From Streptococcus oriscaviae (GTDB taxonomy: Bacteria > Bacillota > Bacilli > Lactobacillales > Streptococcaceae), in contig NZ_CP073084.1 of the NCBI RefSeq assembly GCF_018137985.1, positions 2,133,336-2,197,335 on the forward strand: a DNA stretch of 64,000 bases, read 5' to 3'. Below the pieces are notes generated by a model that ran no database searches, had not been told where the DNA came from, and was given only the letters and a program-made list of their open reading frames with translations. Position numbers and translations under genes: made by a program. This document shows, piece after piece, positions 27,601 to 35,737 of this stretch (positions are counted from its first letter, which is position 1; the number at the start of each line of letters is the position of its first letter).

Positions 27601-28943
27601 TTTATAACATCCACCTTTATTACAACCATACAGATGGTAGTTTAGAAGGAGCTGGTGGGATTACAACTAAATTAGAGGAAGCGAAACCTGCAGGAAAGTT
27701 GTCTATCCAAAATAAGGACAACAGTACAGGAAGCTTTGACATCATTGTTACAAATGTAAAGGGAGCAACCAGTGTTCTGATACCGGTTTGGTCAGAAGTA
27801 AATGGTCAAGATGACATTGTTTGGTATGGTGCTGAAAAACAGGGAGCCGATACCTACAAACTATCTATTCAAGCTAAAAATCACGGCTACAGTAAAGGGA
27901 ATTATCATGTTCATCTTTATCTAAAGACACCTGACAATCAGACAGTTGGTGCCGATTCAACGGTTACTTCTGTTGACATCACTAGTTTGAACCCACGAGC
28001 TAAGATTTCAATTGAAAATATCAATTCAACTTACGGAATCTTTGAAGTTGTTGTTTCGGAGGTTTTTGCTCCAAAAGGTGTAACAGCTGTCCATGTTCCT
28101 GTTTGGTCAGAAGCAAATGGACAAAACGATGTTCGCTGGTATGAGGCAATTGCACATTCAGACGGCACCTACCGCCTCATGGTTCGTCTAGCAAACCACA
28201 ATTATGAAACGGGTCTTTACCACGCCCATCTCTACATCACAACAGGTGGTCAACAGCTTGGCGTTGGAGGAACTACCTCACAGATGACCTATACAAAAAA
28301 ATCTGTACCATCCTTTATTGATGTCAGCAGCCACAACGGCAGCCTGTCAATGGCAGATTACCGCACTTTGATGAATCAAGGGGTTTCAGGTGTCGTTGTT
28401 AAATTGACAGAAGGTGTCGAATACCTCAACCCATTTGCAGCAGAGCAGATTCGCAACGCTCAAGCGGTGGGACTCAAGGTTTCTGTTTATCACTATTCTC
28501 ACTTTACAAGTGCAGCAGAAGCTCAAGCGGAAGCTCGTTACTTTGTTGAAGCAGCCAAACGTCTTGGTTTGCCAAACTCAGTAGTGATGGTGAATGACAT
28601 CGAGGAAAATAAAACCCGCAATAACATCAATGCGAATATGCAGGCTTGGGAAGCAGAAATGCGTCGTCTAGGCTACAATAACCTCGTGCATTACACAGGT
28701 GCTAGCTGGATTGATGTGAATACACTAGGTGTTAAAGGGCCAATTCAAACCAGCCTATTTGGACTTAAGAATTTCTGGGTGGCTCAATATCCATATTACA
28801 GTGGTATGACCTTGAAAGAAGCTGGGGAGATGAATCTACACTCTTCGACGGCAGCTTGGCAGTTTACATCACAGTCTCGTCTGCTACCTGGTCGTTCCTT
28901 CTTCGATTTGAATATTGACTACACCAATCGCTTTACCAACTAA
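24612..28943 (+). CDS. Secreted GH25 lysozyme-like protein with tandem GBS Bsp-like repeats
   Basis: The 1443-residue protein has a signal peptide (cleavage near residue 24, after AIAA), a degenerate N-terminal module, a Ser/Thr linker (about 140-185), ten Bsp-like repeats of about 95-110 residues (about 190-1225), and a C-terminal GH25 muramidase domain (about 1233-1443). Each repeat carries a VPVWSE-GQDDLVWY core and a HKNSTGLYHAHLYY block. GH25 residues are seen in SFIDVSSHNG (Asp1236) and MVNDIEENK (Asp1329, Glu1331). It would cut glycan strands outside the cell; the repeats resemble those of the group B Streptococcus Bsp protein, linked to cell shape and wall binding. No LPxTG anchor is seen. 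It lies directly after tpiA. Confidence 0.9.
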   Translation: MTKKSFLILLALATLTIGGQAIAADTITANTATVTSQLHSNRTATIEVAKQAEGVKVVASGLEGDVHQVYATVWTKSDRSDASVFSFFAEGQGSYASVLDRLGYTTEATDFHIELVAEMVDGSRHTFTTYQFNWLVESTTTLATTSVVDSSTSASTETSTSTVTVPSSSTTLSEPTSEKLESDTPIPLAGQLKVLSQNHQVGTFELVVTDVSSPKTLSSVVIPVWSDVGGQDDLVWYTAAKQADGSYKVTVDKAKHKNSTGLYHAHLYYRYADGSQQFVAGAKPVLEEPKLGGHIAVQNQNNQTGMFELRITDVSSPHSLKTILVPVWSDTGGQDDLVWYTATKQGDGSYKVIVDKTKHKNNTGLYHAHLYYQYANDSRQFVTGVKPVLEEPRPASASASSTPATVAGKLTIQKQDNTAGLIELRISGVSSTKSISSVVVPVWSEINGQDDLVWYTATKQSDGTYKVVIDRKKHKNSNGLYHAHLYYRYADGSKQFVAGAKPVLAGTTPTGQITIENLNDGVGSFDVRITNISSNKTLKTIVVPVWSEAGGQDDLVWYTATKQADGSYKVTINKERHKHSTGLYHVHLYYHYTDGSKQIVAGAKPVLAQYRPTGYLYILGQNDTLGRFDALVRDIQSSKTVESVRMAVWSESGGQDDLTWYTASERPNRRYKISVDRVNHKNSIGIYHVHVYFRHSDGGQSFVTAIKVNLSPAFTTGEISIQKQNNQTGSFEVHATDVTSTKLGGFSPVRVAVWSEAGGQDDLVWHQTTQLSDGHYVATIDRRKHKNTMGVYHVHAYHFFRDGTRQFLDATKVTMQATKPSGQIKVTYNPQRGDVAELQIIDIYAPKPLKQVQVPVWSEKNGQDDIIWYTATKQADGTYKLPVNIKDHKNSTGVYHAHLYYSYTDGALEAVSAKTLVLTKPKPYGKLTVQNLNQDTGTFDVRIADVFTPKTLNKVIVPIWSETNGQDDIVWYEAKKQTDGSYKVSVDKKNHKNSIGVYNIHLYYNHTDGSLEGAGGITTKLEEAKPAGKLSIQNKDNSTGSFDIIVTNVKGATSVLIPVWSEVNGQDDIVWYGAEKQGADTYKLSIQAKNHGYSKGNYHVHLYLKTPDNQTVGADSTVTSVDITSLNPRAKISIENINSTYGIFEVVVSEVFAPKGVTAVHVPVWSEANGQNDVRWYEAIAHSDGTYRLMVRLANHNYETGLYHAHLYITTGGQQLGVGGTTSQMTYTKKSVPSFIDVSSHNGSLSMADYRTLMNQGVSGVVVKLTEGVEYLNPFAAEQIRNAQAVGLKVSVYHYSHFTSAAEAQAEARYFVEAAKRLGLPNSVVMVNDIEENKTRNNINANMQAWEAEMRRLGYNNLVHYTGASWIDVNTLGVKGPIQTSLFGLKNFWVAQYPYYSGMTLKEAGEMNLHSSTAAWQFTSQSRLLPGRSFFDLNIDYTNRFTN
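25179..28287 (+). repeat. Ten tandem Bsp-like coding repeats (about 300 bp each)
   Basis: Repeat units begin at the residues GQLKV, GHIAV, GKLTI, GQITI, GYLYI, GEISI, GQIKV, GKLTV, GKLSI and AKISI. The first three units are closest in DNA sequence, suggesting recent duplication; the last ones have diverged. Confidence 0.85.
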
Positions 28944-29005
28944 GTGATACAAGATTTGGTAGAAACGAAACCTATACTTTAAAACGGAAGTTCGATTACT
29001 TTAGG

Positions 29006-29046
29006 AAAGGATTTAGTTCTGTATTGTTCAGGGCTAAGTCCTTTTC
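29006..29046 (+). terminator. Terminator of the Bsp-repeat GH25 gene
   Basis: AAAGGATTTAG pairs with CTAAGTCCTTTT across a 17-nt loop. Confidence 0.7.
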
Positions 29047-29140
29047 TTATTGTTGGTTATCGGTTCTGTTTTGTAAAAAAGTCAGCAATTAGACTTTATA
29101 GAATGAGTGACAAGAGATACTTACCCGAGTATTCCATAGA

Positions 29141-29184
29141 AAAACACCCCAACAGTTGCTATCGCGTCTAATTGTTGGGGTGTA
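29141..29184. terminator. Terminator of the HD/HAD operon, bidirectional
   Basis: ACACCCCAACA / TGTTGGGGTGT is a perfect stem. On the minus strand it is followed by TTTTC, just after the HAD gene stop. Confidence 0.8.
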
Positions 29185-29194
29185 GTTCAATTTT

Positions 29195-30004
29195 TTATTT
29201 CAAAACCCATTCTCGAATAGCGTGTGCAACGCCGCTTTCGTCGTTGGATTTGGTAATGTATTTGGCGATTTTTTTCAGTTCAGCACTCCCGTTTTCCATG
29301 ACAACTGGTGCGCCCACGACTTCCAGCATAGGACGATCATTTTCCTGATCTCCAATAGCCATGGTTTGGTCCAAGGTCAAGCCCAGTTGTTGGGCCAGGC
29401 GCTTGATGGCCAGTCCCTTATTGGCTGTTTTAGGCGTTACTTCAAGATAGAAAGGAGCCGATTTGGCTACGTTGAAGCGCTCGGTGAGGCTGGATGGTAA
29501 AGAAGGAATGGCAGCATCCAAGACATGTGGTTCATCGACCATCATCACCTTGATGATTTCTTTGTCCATCATTTCCTCAGGAGTGCGATAGAAGACAGGC
29601 GAGTTGACAAGCATGGCTTCATAAACGGTGTATTTTCCGATGTTGCGGTTGGCGGTGTACATACCAGCCTTTGTACTTGCGTGCATTGGCAGCTTCAGCT
29701 TGCGAGCTGTTAGTTCAATATCCAGATAGTCTTCATAGGTTAAAAGGTCTTTTACAACTTCTTGACCTGTTCCAACATCCTGCACCAAGCCGCCGTTAAA
29801 GGTGATGACATAATCTCCTCGGTCTGTTAAATTTAGGTCAGATAAGATTTTTTCCACACCTGAGATGGGGCGGCCGGTCGCAATCACAATATGAACGCCA
29901 GCTTTTTTAGCATCTTGAATGGCCGAATAGACTTGAGGTGTGATTTCATGTTTGCTGTTGAGCAGGGTGCCATCAATATCGATAGCAACAAGTTTAATGG
30001 TCAT
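29195..30004 (-). CDS. Cof-type HAD hydrolase (sugar-phosphatase-like)
   Basis: The 269-residue protein has HAD motif I at its N terminus (LVAIDIDGTLLNS, nucleophile Asp), motif II (VIATGRP), a conserved Lys before the last motif, and motif III/IV (MAIGDQENDRPML). The C2-type cap between motifs II and III places it in the Cof/YidA group, which dephosphorylates sugar phosphates and cofactors such as FMN or PLP; the substrate is not evident. The start MTIKLVAID overlaps the end of the HD-domain gene by 11 nt, so the two are coupled. The longer upstream frame is only read-through inside that gene. Confidence 0.9.
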   Translation of the reverse strand: MTIKLVAIDIDGTLLNSKHEITPQVYSAIQDAKKAGVHIVIATGRPISGVEKILSDLNLTDRGDYVITFNGGLVQDVGTGQEVVKDLLTYEDYLDIELTARKLKLPMHASTKAGMYTANRNIGKYTVYEAMLVNSPVFYRTPEEMMDKEIIKVMMVDEPHVLDAAIPSLPSSLTERFNVAKSAPFYLEVTPKTANKGLAIKRLAQQLGLTLDQTMAIGDQENDRPMLEVVGAPVVMENGSAELKKIAKYITKSNDESGVAHAIREWVLK

Positions 30005-31307
30005 GTAATTCTCCGTAAATAAATTGATCGTTTTTGATGTAGCTGGTGAAAGATTGGGTATGTTCAGAAAAAATACCAGTATCAGACAGCATTTCTTTCG
30101 GGAAGTAGAAGCGGCTATCACCGTGAACGGTTCCTGCTAGGGAATGAACGATAGGCGAAAGACGAGATAATTCAATCATACTGCCATCCTTGCGGATAAT
30201 TTCAATCTGAGTCCGTTTCTTTTCAGCATTTGGGCGGTAGATGTCATAAGGCAAATCAAAATTGTGGTGGATGGCTGTGTAGTATTGTGGGTCAAAACCA
30301 ACATTTTTGACAATGCTTCTTAGGGTATCCAAACCCTCTTCGTTAGACTTGTTAAAGGTGATGGATTTGAAGACTTTTCGGTTGACGTAGCGCTGAGCTA
30401 AATCAGACAAGATCTTATCAGGCCCTTCACTCCAAGATTGGAAGTATGTGTTCATAACACCGTCATCAAGCGCCAGATAGTCTTTCAAACTGATTTGCCC
30501 TTCAAAAAATGGAACCAAACGTGGGGATGAAACTGAAAAATAGTCCTTATGCACTTGGTAGAGAATCTTTGCGCGATGCAGAAGGTTTTGCAGGAGGACT
30601 TCCATTGAGCGGCTAGCAGGATGGAAATAGACCTGCATATACATTTGATAACGACTGAGCACATAGTCTTCGACAGCGTGCATGCCTGATTCTTTAAAGG
30701 CGATGCCGTTTTCAGTAGGGCGAATGACGCGCAGGATGCGAGTTAAATCAAACTCTCCGTAGTTGGTTCCAGTGAAGTAGGAATCGCGCAGGAGATAGTC
30801 CATTCGGTCAACGTCAATCTGGCTGGAAATCAACTGAACCACCTGTTTGTTGGGGTAGGTGTGATTGATGACACTGGCTACCTTGTCTGGAAAATCAGGG
30901 GAAATCTGACAGAGAGCTGCATTGATTTCAGTATCAGGACTAGTAATGATGCGGCAGGTCATCTCTTCGTGATCGGTGTCAAACAGTCGCTCAAAGGTAT
31001 GGGAGTAGGCACCATGTCCGACATCATGTAAGAGGGCAGCAGTCATGGTCACTAGAGATTCGGTCGCATTCCAGATGTCGGGGTATTTGTCTTCAAACTT
31101 TTGAGTAATGCGTCGCGCAATCTCGTAGACACCAAGGCAATGCGAAAAGCGGCTATGCTCGCCACCATGGAAGGTATAGGAAGTGGTTCCCAACTGCTTG
31201 ATGCGGCGTAGTCGCTGAAACTCTCTTGTGTTGATTAAATTATAAATCAGTTCATGGTCTACATGAATATAATTGTGTACAGGGTCTCGAAATACTTTTT
31301 CAATCAT
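29994..31307 (-). CDS. HD-domain phosphohydrolase (YwfO / dGTPase-like)
   Basis: The 437-residue protein carries the HD metal-binding signature: HSRFSHCLGVYEIAR, then ALLHDVGHGAYSHTFE and a later conserved Asp (SSQIDVDRMDYLLRD). Start and length match the YwfO group of HD phosphohydrolases, related to dNTP triphosphohydrolases. The likely activity is cleavage of nucleotide triphosphates, but this is inferred from the family. The conserved DPVHNYIHV lies at residues 8-16, so the ATG at 31307 is firm. That ATG is only 6 nt after an extended -10 (TGCTATAAT), with no ribosome binding site possible, suggesting a leaderless mRNA. Confidence 0.9.
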   Translation of the reverse strand: MIEKVFRDPVHNYIHVDHELIYNLINTREFQRLRRIKQLGTTSYTFHGGEHSRFSHCLGVYEIARRITQKFEDKYPDIWNATESLVTMTAALLHDVGHGAYSHTFERLFDTDHEEMTCRIITSPDTEINAALCQISPDFPDKVASVINHTYPNKQVVQLISSQIDVDRMDYLLRDSYFTGTNYGEFDLTRILRVIRPTENGIAFKESGMHAVEDYVLSRYQMYMQVYFHPASRSMEVLLQNLLHRAKILYQVHKDYFSVSSPRLVPFFEGQISLKDYLALDDGVMNTYFQSWSEGPDKILSDLAQRYVNRKVFKSITFNKSNEEGLDTLRSIVKNVGFDPQYYTAIHHNFDLPYDIYRPNAEKKRTQIEIIRKDGSMIELSRLSPIVHSLAGTVHGDSRFYFPKEMLSDTGIFSEHTQSFTSYIKNDQFIYGELHDH

Positions 31308-31313
31308 GCTTTC

Positions 31314-31322
31314 ATTATAGCA
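31314..31322 (-). promoter_or_regulatory. Extended -10 promoter of the HD-domain gene
   Basis: Minus-strand TGC-TATAAT (31314-31322) ends 6 nt before the ATG at 31307. Confidence 0.65.
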
Positions 31323-31379
31323 AAAAAACTGTGGATATGCCTGCTAGAACTGTCATAGACAAGAAAGTAAGAAAACCTA

Positions 31380-31408
31380 TTTACGAAAGAACCTCTTTGT
31401 TTTATAAT
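31380..31408 (+). promoter_or_regulatory. Promoter of the TSUP transporter gene
   Basis: TTTACG (31380-31385), 17-bp spacer, TATAAT (31403-31408), then 6 nt to the ATG at 31415. Confidence 0.6.
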
Positions 31409-31414
31409 AGAGGA

Positions 31415-32305
31415 ATGACAAATCAACTTATTTTACGAATTATTCAAGTTTTTATCGTCGGACTGATTGTCTGGATGCTTTATATCATTCTTAGTTACAC
31501 TCGTAAGCACAAGATAAAACTAACAGAGCGGTTTTGGACAGGCTTTGGGATTGGCTATGTGACTGACTTGCTAGATACCTTGGGGATTGGAACTTTTGCA
31601 ACGACCACCACCTTGTTTAAGGCAACCAAGTTAGTGGAAGATGATCGAAAAATTCCAGCAACGATGACAACGGCTCACATCATCCCAGTTCTGGTAGAAG
31701 CCTTGCTATTTATTACGATTGTAGAGGTCGATCTGGTTACCCTTATTGCTATGGCAACAGCTGCTTTTTCCGGAGCCTTTGTCGGTGCGCGTGTAACGCA
31801 AAATTGGGATACACGGAAGGTGCAGCGAATTTTAGGGATTCTTCTCATCATTGCTGCCTGTTTTATGGTCTATCGAATGCTAACGAATCCTGGGGCTGAT
31901 TTGACGAACGAGGTCAAGGGACTGACTGGTTTCAAACTACTAGTCGGAATTGCCTTTGACTTCATGGTTGGTATGCTGATGAGTATGGGACTGGGGAATT
32001 ATGCCCCTGAATTGATTTTCTTCTCACTAATGGGCATTAGTCCAGCAGTAGCTTTGCCAGTTATGATGCTTAATGCGGCCATGATTATGACAGCGGGAGC
32101 CAAGCAGTTTATTCAGTCTGGTCGTGTCAACTGGCCAGGAGTTCCTGGGATTATTATTGGCGGTGTCTTGGGTGTCTTGACGGCGGCCTTTTTCCTAACA
32201 AGTTTAGATGTCAATCACCTGAAGGTATTGGTTATCTTTATCGCCTCTTATACTGGTTTTACTCTCTTGCGTTCGTCGCTTGTCAAAACGATTGCCAAAA
32301 CTTAG
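31415..32305 (+). CDS. TauE/SafE (TSUP) family membrane transporter
   Basis: The 296-residue protein has about eight membrane helices in two related halves. The paired motifs GFGIGYVTDLLDTLGIG in the first half and MGLGNYAPELIFFSLMGIS in the second are typical of the TSUP/TauE-SafE family, which exports or imports small anions such as sulfite, sulfoacetate and other organic acids. The substrate is not evident. The ATG at 31415 is preferred because a -35/-10 promoter ends 6 nt before it, so upstream in-frame ATGs would not be transcribed. It is divergent from the HD-domain gene. Confidence 0.82.
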   Translation: MTNQLILRIIQVFIVGLIVWMLYIILSYTRKHKIKLTERFWTGFGIGYVTDLLDTLGIGTFATTTTLFKATKLVEDDRKIPATMTTAHIIPVLVEALLFITIVEVDLVTLIAMATAAFSGAFVGARVTQNWDTRKVQRILGILLIIAACFMVYRMLTNPGADLTNEVKGLTGFKLLVGIAFDFMVGMLMSMGLGNYAPELIFFSLMGISPAVALPVMMLNAAMIMTAGAKQFIQSGRVNWPGVPGIIIGGVLGVLTAAFFLTSLDVNHLKVLVIFIASYTGFTLLRSSLVKTIAKT

Positions 32306-32315
32306 GGGGTGGAGT

Positions 32316-32702
32316 ATGCAGATCCGTTTACGAAATGAAATTGACCTCGATGGGCAGTTAGAAGTCATCGATCAGGTCTATCCAGTAGAGGTCACAGAAA
32401 AGAACAATCAGCTCTATCTTATTTTTCTTAATGAAGAAAAGGAGAAAGTCCTAATCAAGAGTGGCGAAAACGAACTGGTCATGACCCGCTTTTCTGATCC
32501 CAAGTCCATCATGCGGTTTCTAGCTGACAAGGATGCAGTTATTAGTCTTCCTACTCCTGTTGGGATTCAACATTTTGTGACGTCGACTCATCGGTATGGC
32601 CTAGACAGAAATGAGCAGGAAATCAAATTGGATTACGACCTCAAAACACTTGAAACGGGGCAACTATTTGCTCGTTACCGGATGACCATATCCTGGCGTT
32701 AG
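32316..32702 (+). CDS. DUF1934 (YwiB-like) protein
   Basis: The 128-residue cytoplasmic protein matches the DUF1934 family in length and pattern: a lipocalin-like beta-barrel beginning MQIRLRNEIDLDG, with a TSTHRYGLDRNEQEIKLDYD segment in the second half. The function is unknown. It follows the transporter gene by 10 nt, with a GGGGTGGAG ribosome binding site, and probably belongs to the same transcript. The longer upstream start at 32280 lies inside the transporter and lacks a binding site. Confidence 0.8.
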   Translation: MQIRLRNEIDLDGQLEVIDQVYPVEVTEKNNQLYLIFLNEEKEKVLIKSGENELVMTRFSDPKSIMRFLADKDAVISLPTPVGIQHFVTSTHRYGLDRNEQEIKLDYDLKTLETGQLFARYRMTISWR

Positions 32703-32710
32703 TCTATTGG

Positions 32711-32724
32711 TAAAAACGTTTTCA
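32711..32724 (+). promoter_or_regulatory. cre-like sequence upstream of the Mn riboswitch promoter
   Basis: TAAAAACGTTTTCA matches the cre pattern at all key positions but one (A instead of G at position 2). It lies 13 nt before the -35, so CcpA binding is only possible. Confidence 0.3.
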
Positions 32725-32736
32725 ATTCGATTTCTA

Positions 32737-32765
32737 TTTGAATTTCGATTGAAATTTGTTATAAT
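32737..32765 (+). promoter_or_regulatory. Promoter of the riboswitch/P-type ATPase transcript
   Basis: TTTGAA (32737-32742), 17-bp spacer, TATAAT (32760-32765), just before the riboswitch. Confidence 0.65.
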
Positions 32766-32771
32766 AGAAAA

Positions 32772-32915
32772 CAAATCGAGGGAGTAGCTGGCGGTTTCGA
32801 CCGTGGTATTGTCGTCAATCCGAAAATGTTTCCGGCAATATTTTAAATAGCGAGACTTGTTTTAGAACTTGTCTTCGCAAGTAAGGTATTTTTTGGAAGT
32901 GCCGAGCTGTGAAGA
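32772..32915 (+). promoter_or_regulatory. yybP-ykoY family (Mn2+) riboswitch
   Basis: The leader contains the family signature GGGAGTAGC (32780-32788), a paired arm, and a second conserved part GCCGAGCTGTG (32901-32911) about 110 nt later. It stands before a cation P-type ATPase gene, the usual position for this Mn2+-sensing element. In S. pneumoniae the mgtA exporter gene has one. Exact aptamer ends are approximate. Confidence 0.8.
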
Positions 32916-32945
32916 TAGGTTCTCATCAAAACAGGTCTCTTTTTT
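32852..32945 (+). terminator. Long-range terminator stem competing with a second hairpin
   Basis: GAGACTTGTTTT (32852-32863) can pair with AAAACAGGTCTC (32928-32939), followed by T6. The same GGTCTC can instead pair with GAGACC in a hairpin spanning 32934-32960. The two folds exclude each other, suggesting transcription attenuation control of the ATPase gene. Confidence 0.5.
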
Positions 32946-32975
32946 ATTGAAAAAGAGACCGAGAAGGAGAAAAAA

Positions 32976-35663
32976 TTGTCAAAAGAACAAAAACGCGATT
33001 TGTTTTACACACAAGATGAAGAGCAAGTATTGTCAGCCATGGGCTCCTCTAAAGAGGGTTTGTCCAGTCAAGAAGCTAGTCAGCGCTTAGCTGAGTATGG
33101 CCGCAATGAATTGGACGAGGGGGAAAAACGCACCCTCTTGATGAAATTCCTTGACCAATTCAAGGACCTGATGATTATCATCTTGATTGCAGCAGCCATT
33201 TTGACCGTCATCACAGAAGGCAGTCATGGTTTGACCGATGCCATCATCATCTTGGCCGTGGTTGTCTTGAACGCTGCTTTTGGTGTTTACCAAGAAGGGC
33301 AGGCTGAGGCAGCCATCGAGGCTCTCAAATCCATGTCCAGTCCTGTTGCGCGTGTTTTGCGTGATGGCCATGTCGTGGAAGTGGACTCTAAGGAGCTGGT
33401 TCCTGGGGATATCGTTCTCTTGGAGGCAGGTGATGTGGTTCCTGCCGATATGCGTCTCCTAGAAGCCAACTCTCTGAAGATTGAAGAAGCGGCTCTCACT
33501 GGTGAATCTGTGCCAGTTGACAAGGACTTGTCGAAAGAATTGGCAGAAGATGCTCCGATTGGTGACCGTGTCAATATGGCCTACCAAAACTCTAACGTGA
33601 CCTACGGTCGCGGCTTGGGTGTGGTGACCAATACTGGTATGTTTACCGAAGTGGGTCACATTGCAGGCATGTTGGCTAATGCGGATGAAACAGACACGCC
33701 ACTCAAGCAAAACCTGCACCAGTTGTCTAAGGTTTTGACCTATGCGGTCTTGATTATCGCCTTGATTACCATGGCAGTTTCTGTCTTTGTTCGTGGCGAA
33801 GGAATCTTACCAGCCTTGATGACTTCTGTTGCCCTTGCGGTTGCGGCTATTCCAGAAGGTCTGCCAGCGATTGTAACAGTGGTTCTGTCACTTGGTACCC
33901 AGGTCTTGGCTAAACGAAATTCCATTATCCGTAAGTTACCAGCGGTTGAAACCCTTGGTTCCACTGAAATCATCGCATCGGATAAAACCGGTACCCTGAC
34001 CATGAACCAGATGACTGTTGAGAAAGTCTATACCAATGGTCAACTCTTGGACGCCAAAGAAAGTTTTGATGCTTCCAATACAACCCTTCGTGTCATGAAC
34101 TTTGCCAATGATACCAAAGTTGATCCTTCAGGTAAATTGATTGGTGACCCAACTGAAACAGCTCTTGTGCAATTCGGTTTGGACCAAAACTTTGATGTCC
34201 GCAACGCCTTGGTCAACGAGCCTCGTGTAGCAGAGTTGCCATTTGATTCGACCCGTAAGCTCATGTCTACTGTTCACCAGCAGGCAGACGGCAAATTCTT
34301 GGTAGCTGTCAAGGGGGCGCCTGATCAGCTCCTCAAGCGTGTTACTCAGATTGAAGACAATGGAAACATCCGTCCAATCACAGAGGCGGACAGAGAAACC
34401 ATTTTGGCAACCAATAAGGACTTGGCCAAGCAAGCTCTTCGTGTCCTCATGATGGCCTACAAGTATGTCGATGCCATTCCAGAATTGGAATCAGATATTC
34501 TTGAAAGCGATCTGGTCTTCTCAGGTTTGGTCGGCATGATTGACCCAGAACGTCCAGAAGCTGCAGAAGCTGTCCGTGTTGCCAAAGAAGCGGGTATTCG
34601 CCCAATCATGATTACCGGTGACCACCAAGATACAGCTGAAGCCATTGCCAAACGTTTGGGCATCATTGAAGAAGGCGATGCCGAAGACCATGTCTTCACT
34701 GGTGCAGAACTTAATGAACTGTCTGATGAAGAATTCCAAAAAGTCTTCAAACAATATTCTGTATACGCCCGTGTATCTCCTGAGCACAAGGTTCGTATCG
34801 TAAAAGCTTGGCAGAACGAAGGTAAGGTTGTTGCCATGACAGGTGACGGTGTGAATGACGCGCCATCCCTCAAGACAGCCGACATCGGTATCGGTATGGG
34901 GATTACAGGTACAGAAGTTTCCAAAGGGGCTTCTGATATGGTCCTTGCGGATGACAACTTCGCAACCATCATCGTGGCGGTTGAGGAAGGTCGTAAGGTC
35001 TTCTCCAATATCCAAAAGACCATCCAATACCTCTTGTCAGCCAATACCGCCGAAGTCCTCTGTATCTTCCTTGCAACCCTCTTTGGTTGGGATGTCTTGG
35101 AGCCAGTTCATCTCCTCTGGATTAACCTGGTAACCGATACCCTTCCAGCCATTGCCCTTGGTGTCGAACCAGCTGAACCTGGTGTTATGCAGCACAAACC
35201 TCGTGGACGCAATTCTAGCTTCTTCTCAGGTGGTGTTCTTAGCTCTATCATCTACCAAGGTATTTTGCAAACAGCGCTTGTTCTGGGAGTCTATGGATAT
35301 GCCCTGTTAAATCCTGAACACGCTGGTGATAATCACGCTATCCATGCAGACGCTTTGACTATGGCCTACTTGACCCTCGGTCTGATCCAGTTAGTACATG
35401 CCTTCAACGTGAAGTCTGTTTACCAATCCATCTTTACAGTTGGTCCATTCAAGAATAGACTCTTTAACTGGTCTATCGTGGCAGCCTTCCTGCTCCTGAT
35501 GTCAACATTGGTGATTCCAGGATTTAACACCTTCTTCAAGGTTTCTATCCTGACTCCGACTCAATGGTTGGTAGCTGTCATCGGTTCAGGCCTCATGGTT
35601 GTCGTTGTGGAAATTGTTAAATTTGTTCAACGTAAAATGGGCTTGGATGAAAAGGCAATCTAA
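32976..35663 (+). CDS. mgtA: Cation-exporting P-type ATPase (P2A type), probable Mn2+/Ca2+ exporter
   Basis: The 895-residue membrane ATPase shows the full P2A set: cation ATPase N-terminal domain, actuator motif LTGES, phosphorylation site SDKTGTLTMNQ, ion-site helix with AIPEGLPA, hinge MTGDGVNDAPSLK and six C-terminal helices. The family pumps Ca2+ or Mn2+ out of the cytoplasm at the cost of ATP. The upstream yybP-ykoY riboswitch argues that Mn2+ is the regulating ion. The start is a TTG at 32976 with AAGGAG 6 nt upstream; no ATG fits. Monocistronic. Confidence 0.9.
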   Translation: MSKEQKRDLFYTQDEEQVLSAMGSSKEGLSSQEASQRLAEYGRNELDEGEKRTLLMKFLDQFKDLMIIILIAAAILTVITEGSHGLTDAIIILAVVVLNAAFGVYQEGQAEAAIEALKSMSSPVARVLRDGHVVEVDSKELVPGDIVLLEAGDVVPADMRLLEANSLKIEEAALTGESVPVDKDLSKELAEDAPIGDRVNMAYQNSNVTYGRGLGVVTNTGMFTEVGHIAGMLANADETDTPLKQNLHQLSKVLTYAVLIIALITMAVSVFVRGEGILPALMTSVALAVAAIPEGLPAIVTVVLSLGTQVLAKRNSIIRKLPAVETLGSTEIIASDKTGTLTMNQMTVEKVYTNGQLLDAKESFDASNTTLRVMNFANDTKVDPSGKLIGDPTETALVQFGLDQNFDVRNALVNEPRVAELPFDSTRKLMSTVHQQADGKFLVAVKGAPDQLLKRVTQIEDNGNIRPITEADRETILATNKDLAKQALRVLMMAYKYVDAIPELESDILESDLVFSGLVGMIDPERPEAAEAVRVAKEAGIRPIMITGDHQDTAEAIAKRLGIIEEGDAEDHVFTGAELNELSDEEFQKVFKQYSVYARVSPEHKVRIVKAWQNEGKVVAMTGDGVNDAPSLKTADIGIGMGITGTEVSKGASDMVLADDNFATIIVAVEEGRKVFSNIQKTIQYLLSANTAEVLCIFLATLFGWDVLEPVHLLWINLVTDTLPAIALGVEPAEPGVMQHKPRGRNSSFFSGGVLSSIIYQGILQTALVLGVYGYALLNPEHAGDNHAIHADALTMAYLTLGLIQLVHAFNVKSVYQSIFTVGPFKNRLFNWSIVAAFLLLMSTLVIPGFNTFFKVSILTPTQWLVAVIGSGLMVVVVEIVKFVQRKMGLDEKAI

Positions 35664-35701
35664 GTCAACCCTCAAGTGCTGAAGTTTATCAATTGCTAAT
35701 A

Positions 35702-35737
35702 AAGACTTGGTTCTGTGAAAACAGACTAAGTCTTTTT
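35702..35737 (+). terminator. Terminator of the P-type ATPase gene
   Basis: AAGACTTGGTTCTGT pairs with ACAGACTAAGTCTTTTT. Confidence 0.85.

Noticed and set aside
34457..35044. A 195-codon minus-strand open frame
   Set aside because: Antisense to the conserved P-type ATPase hinge region, without a ribosome binding site.
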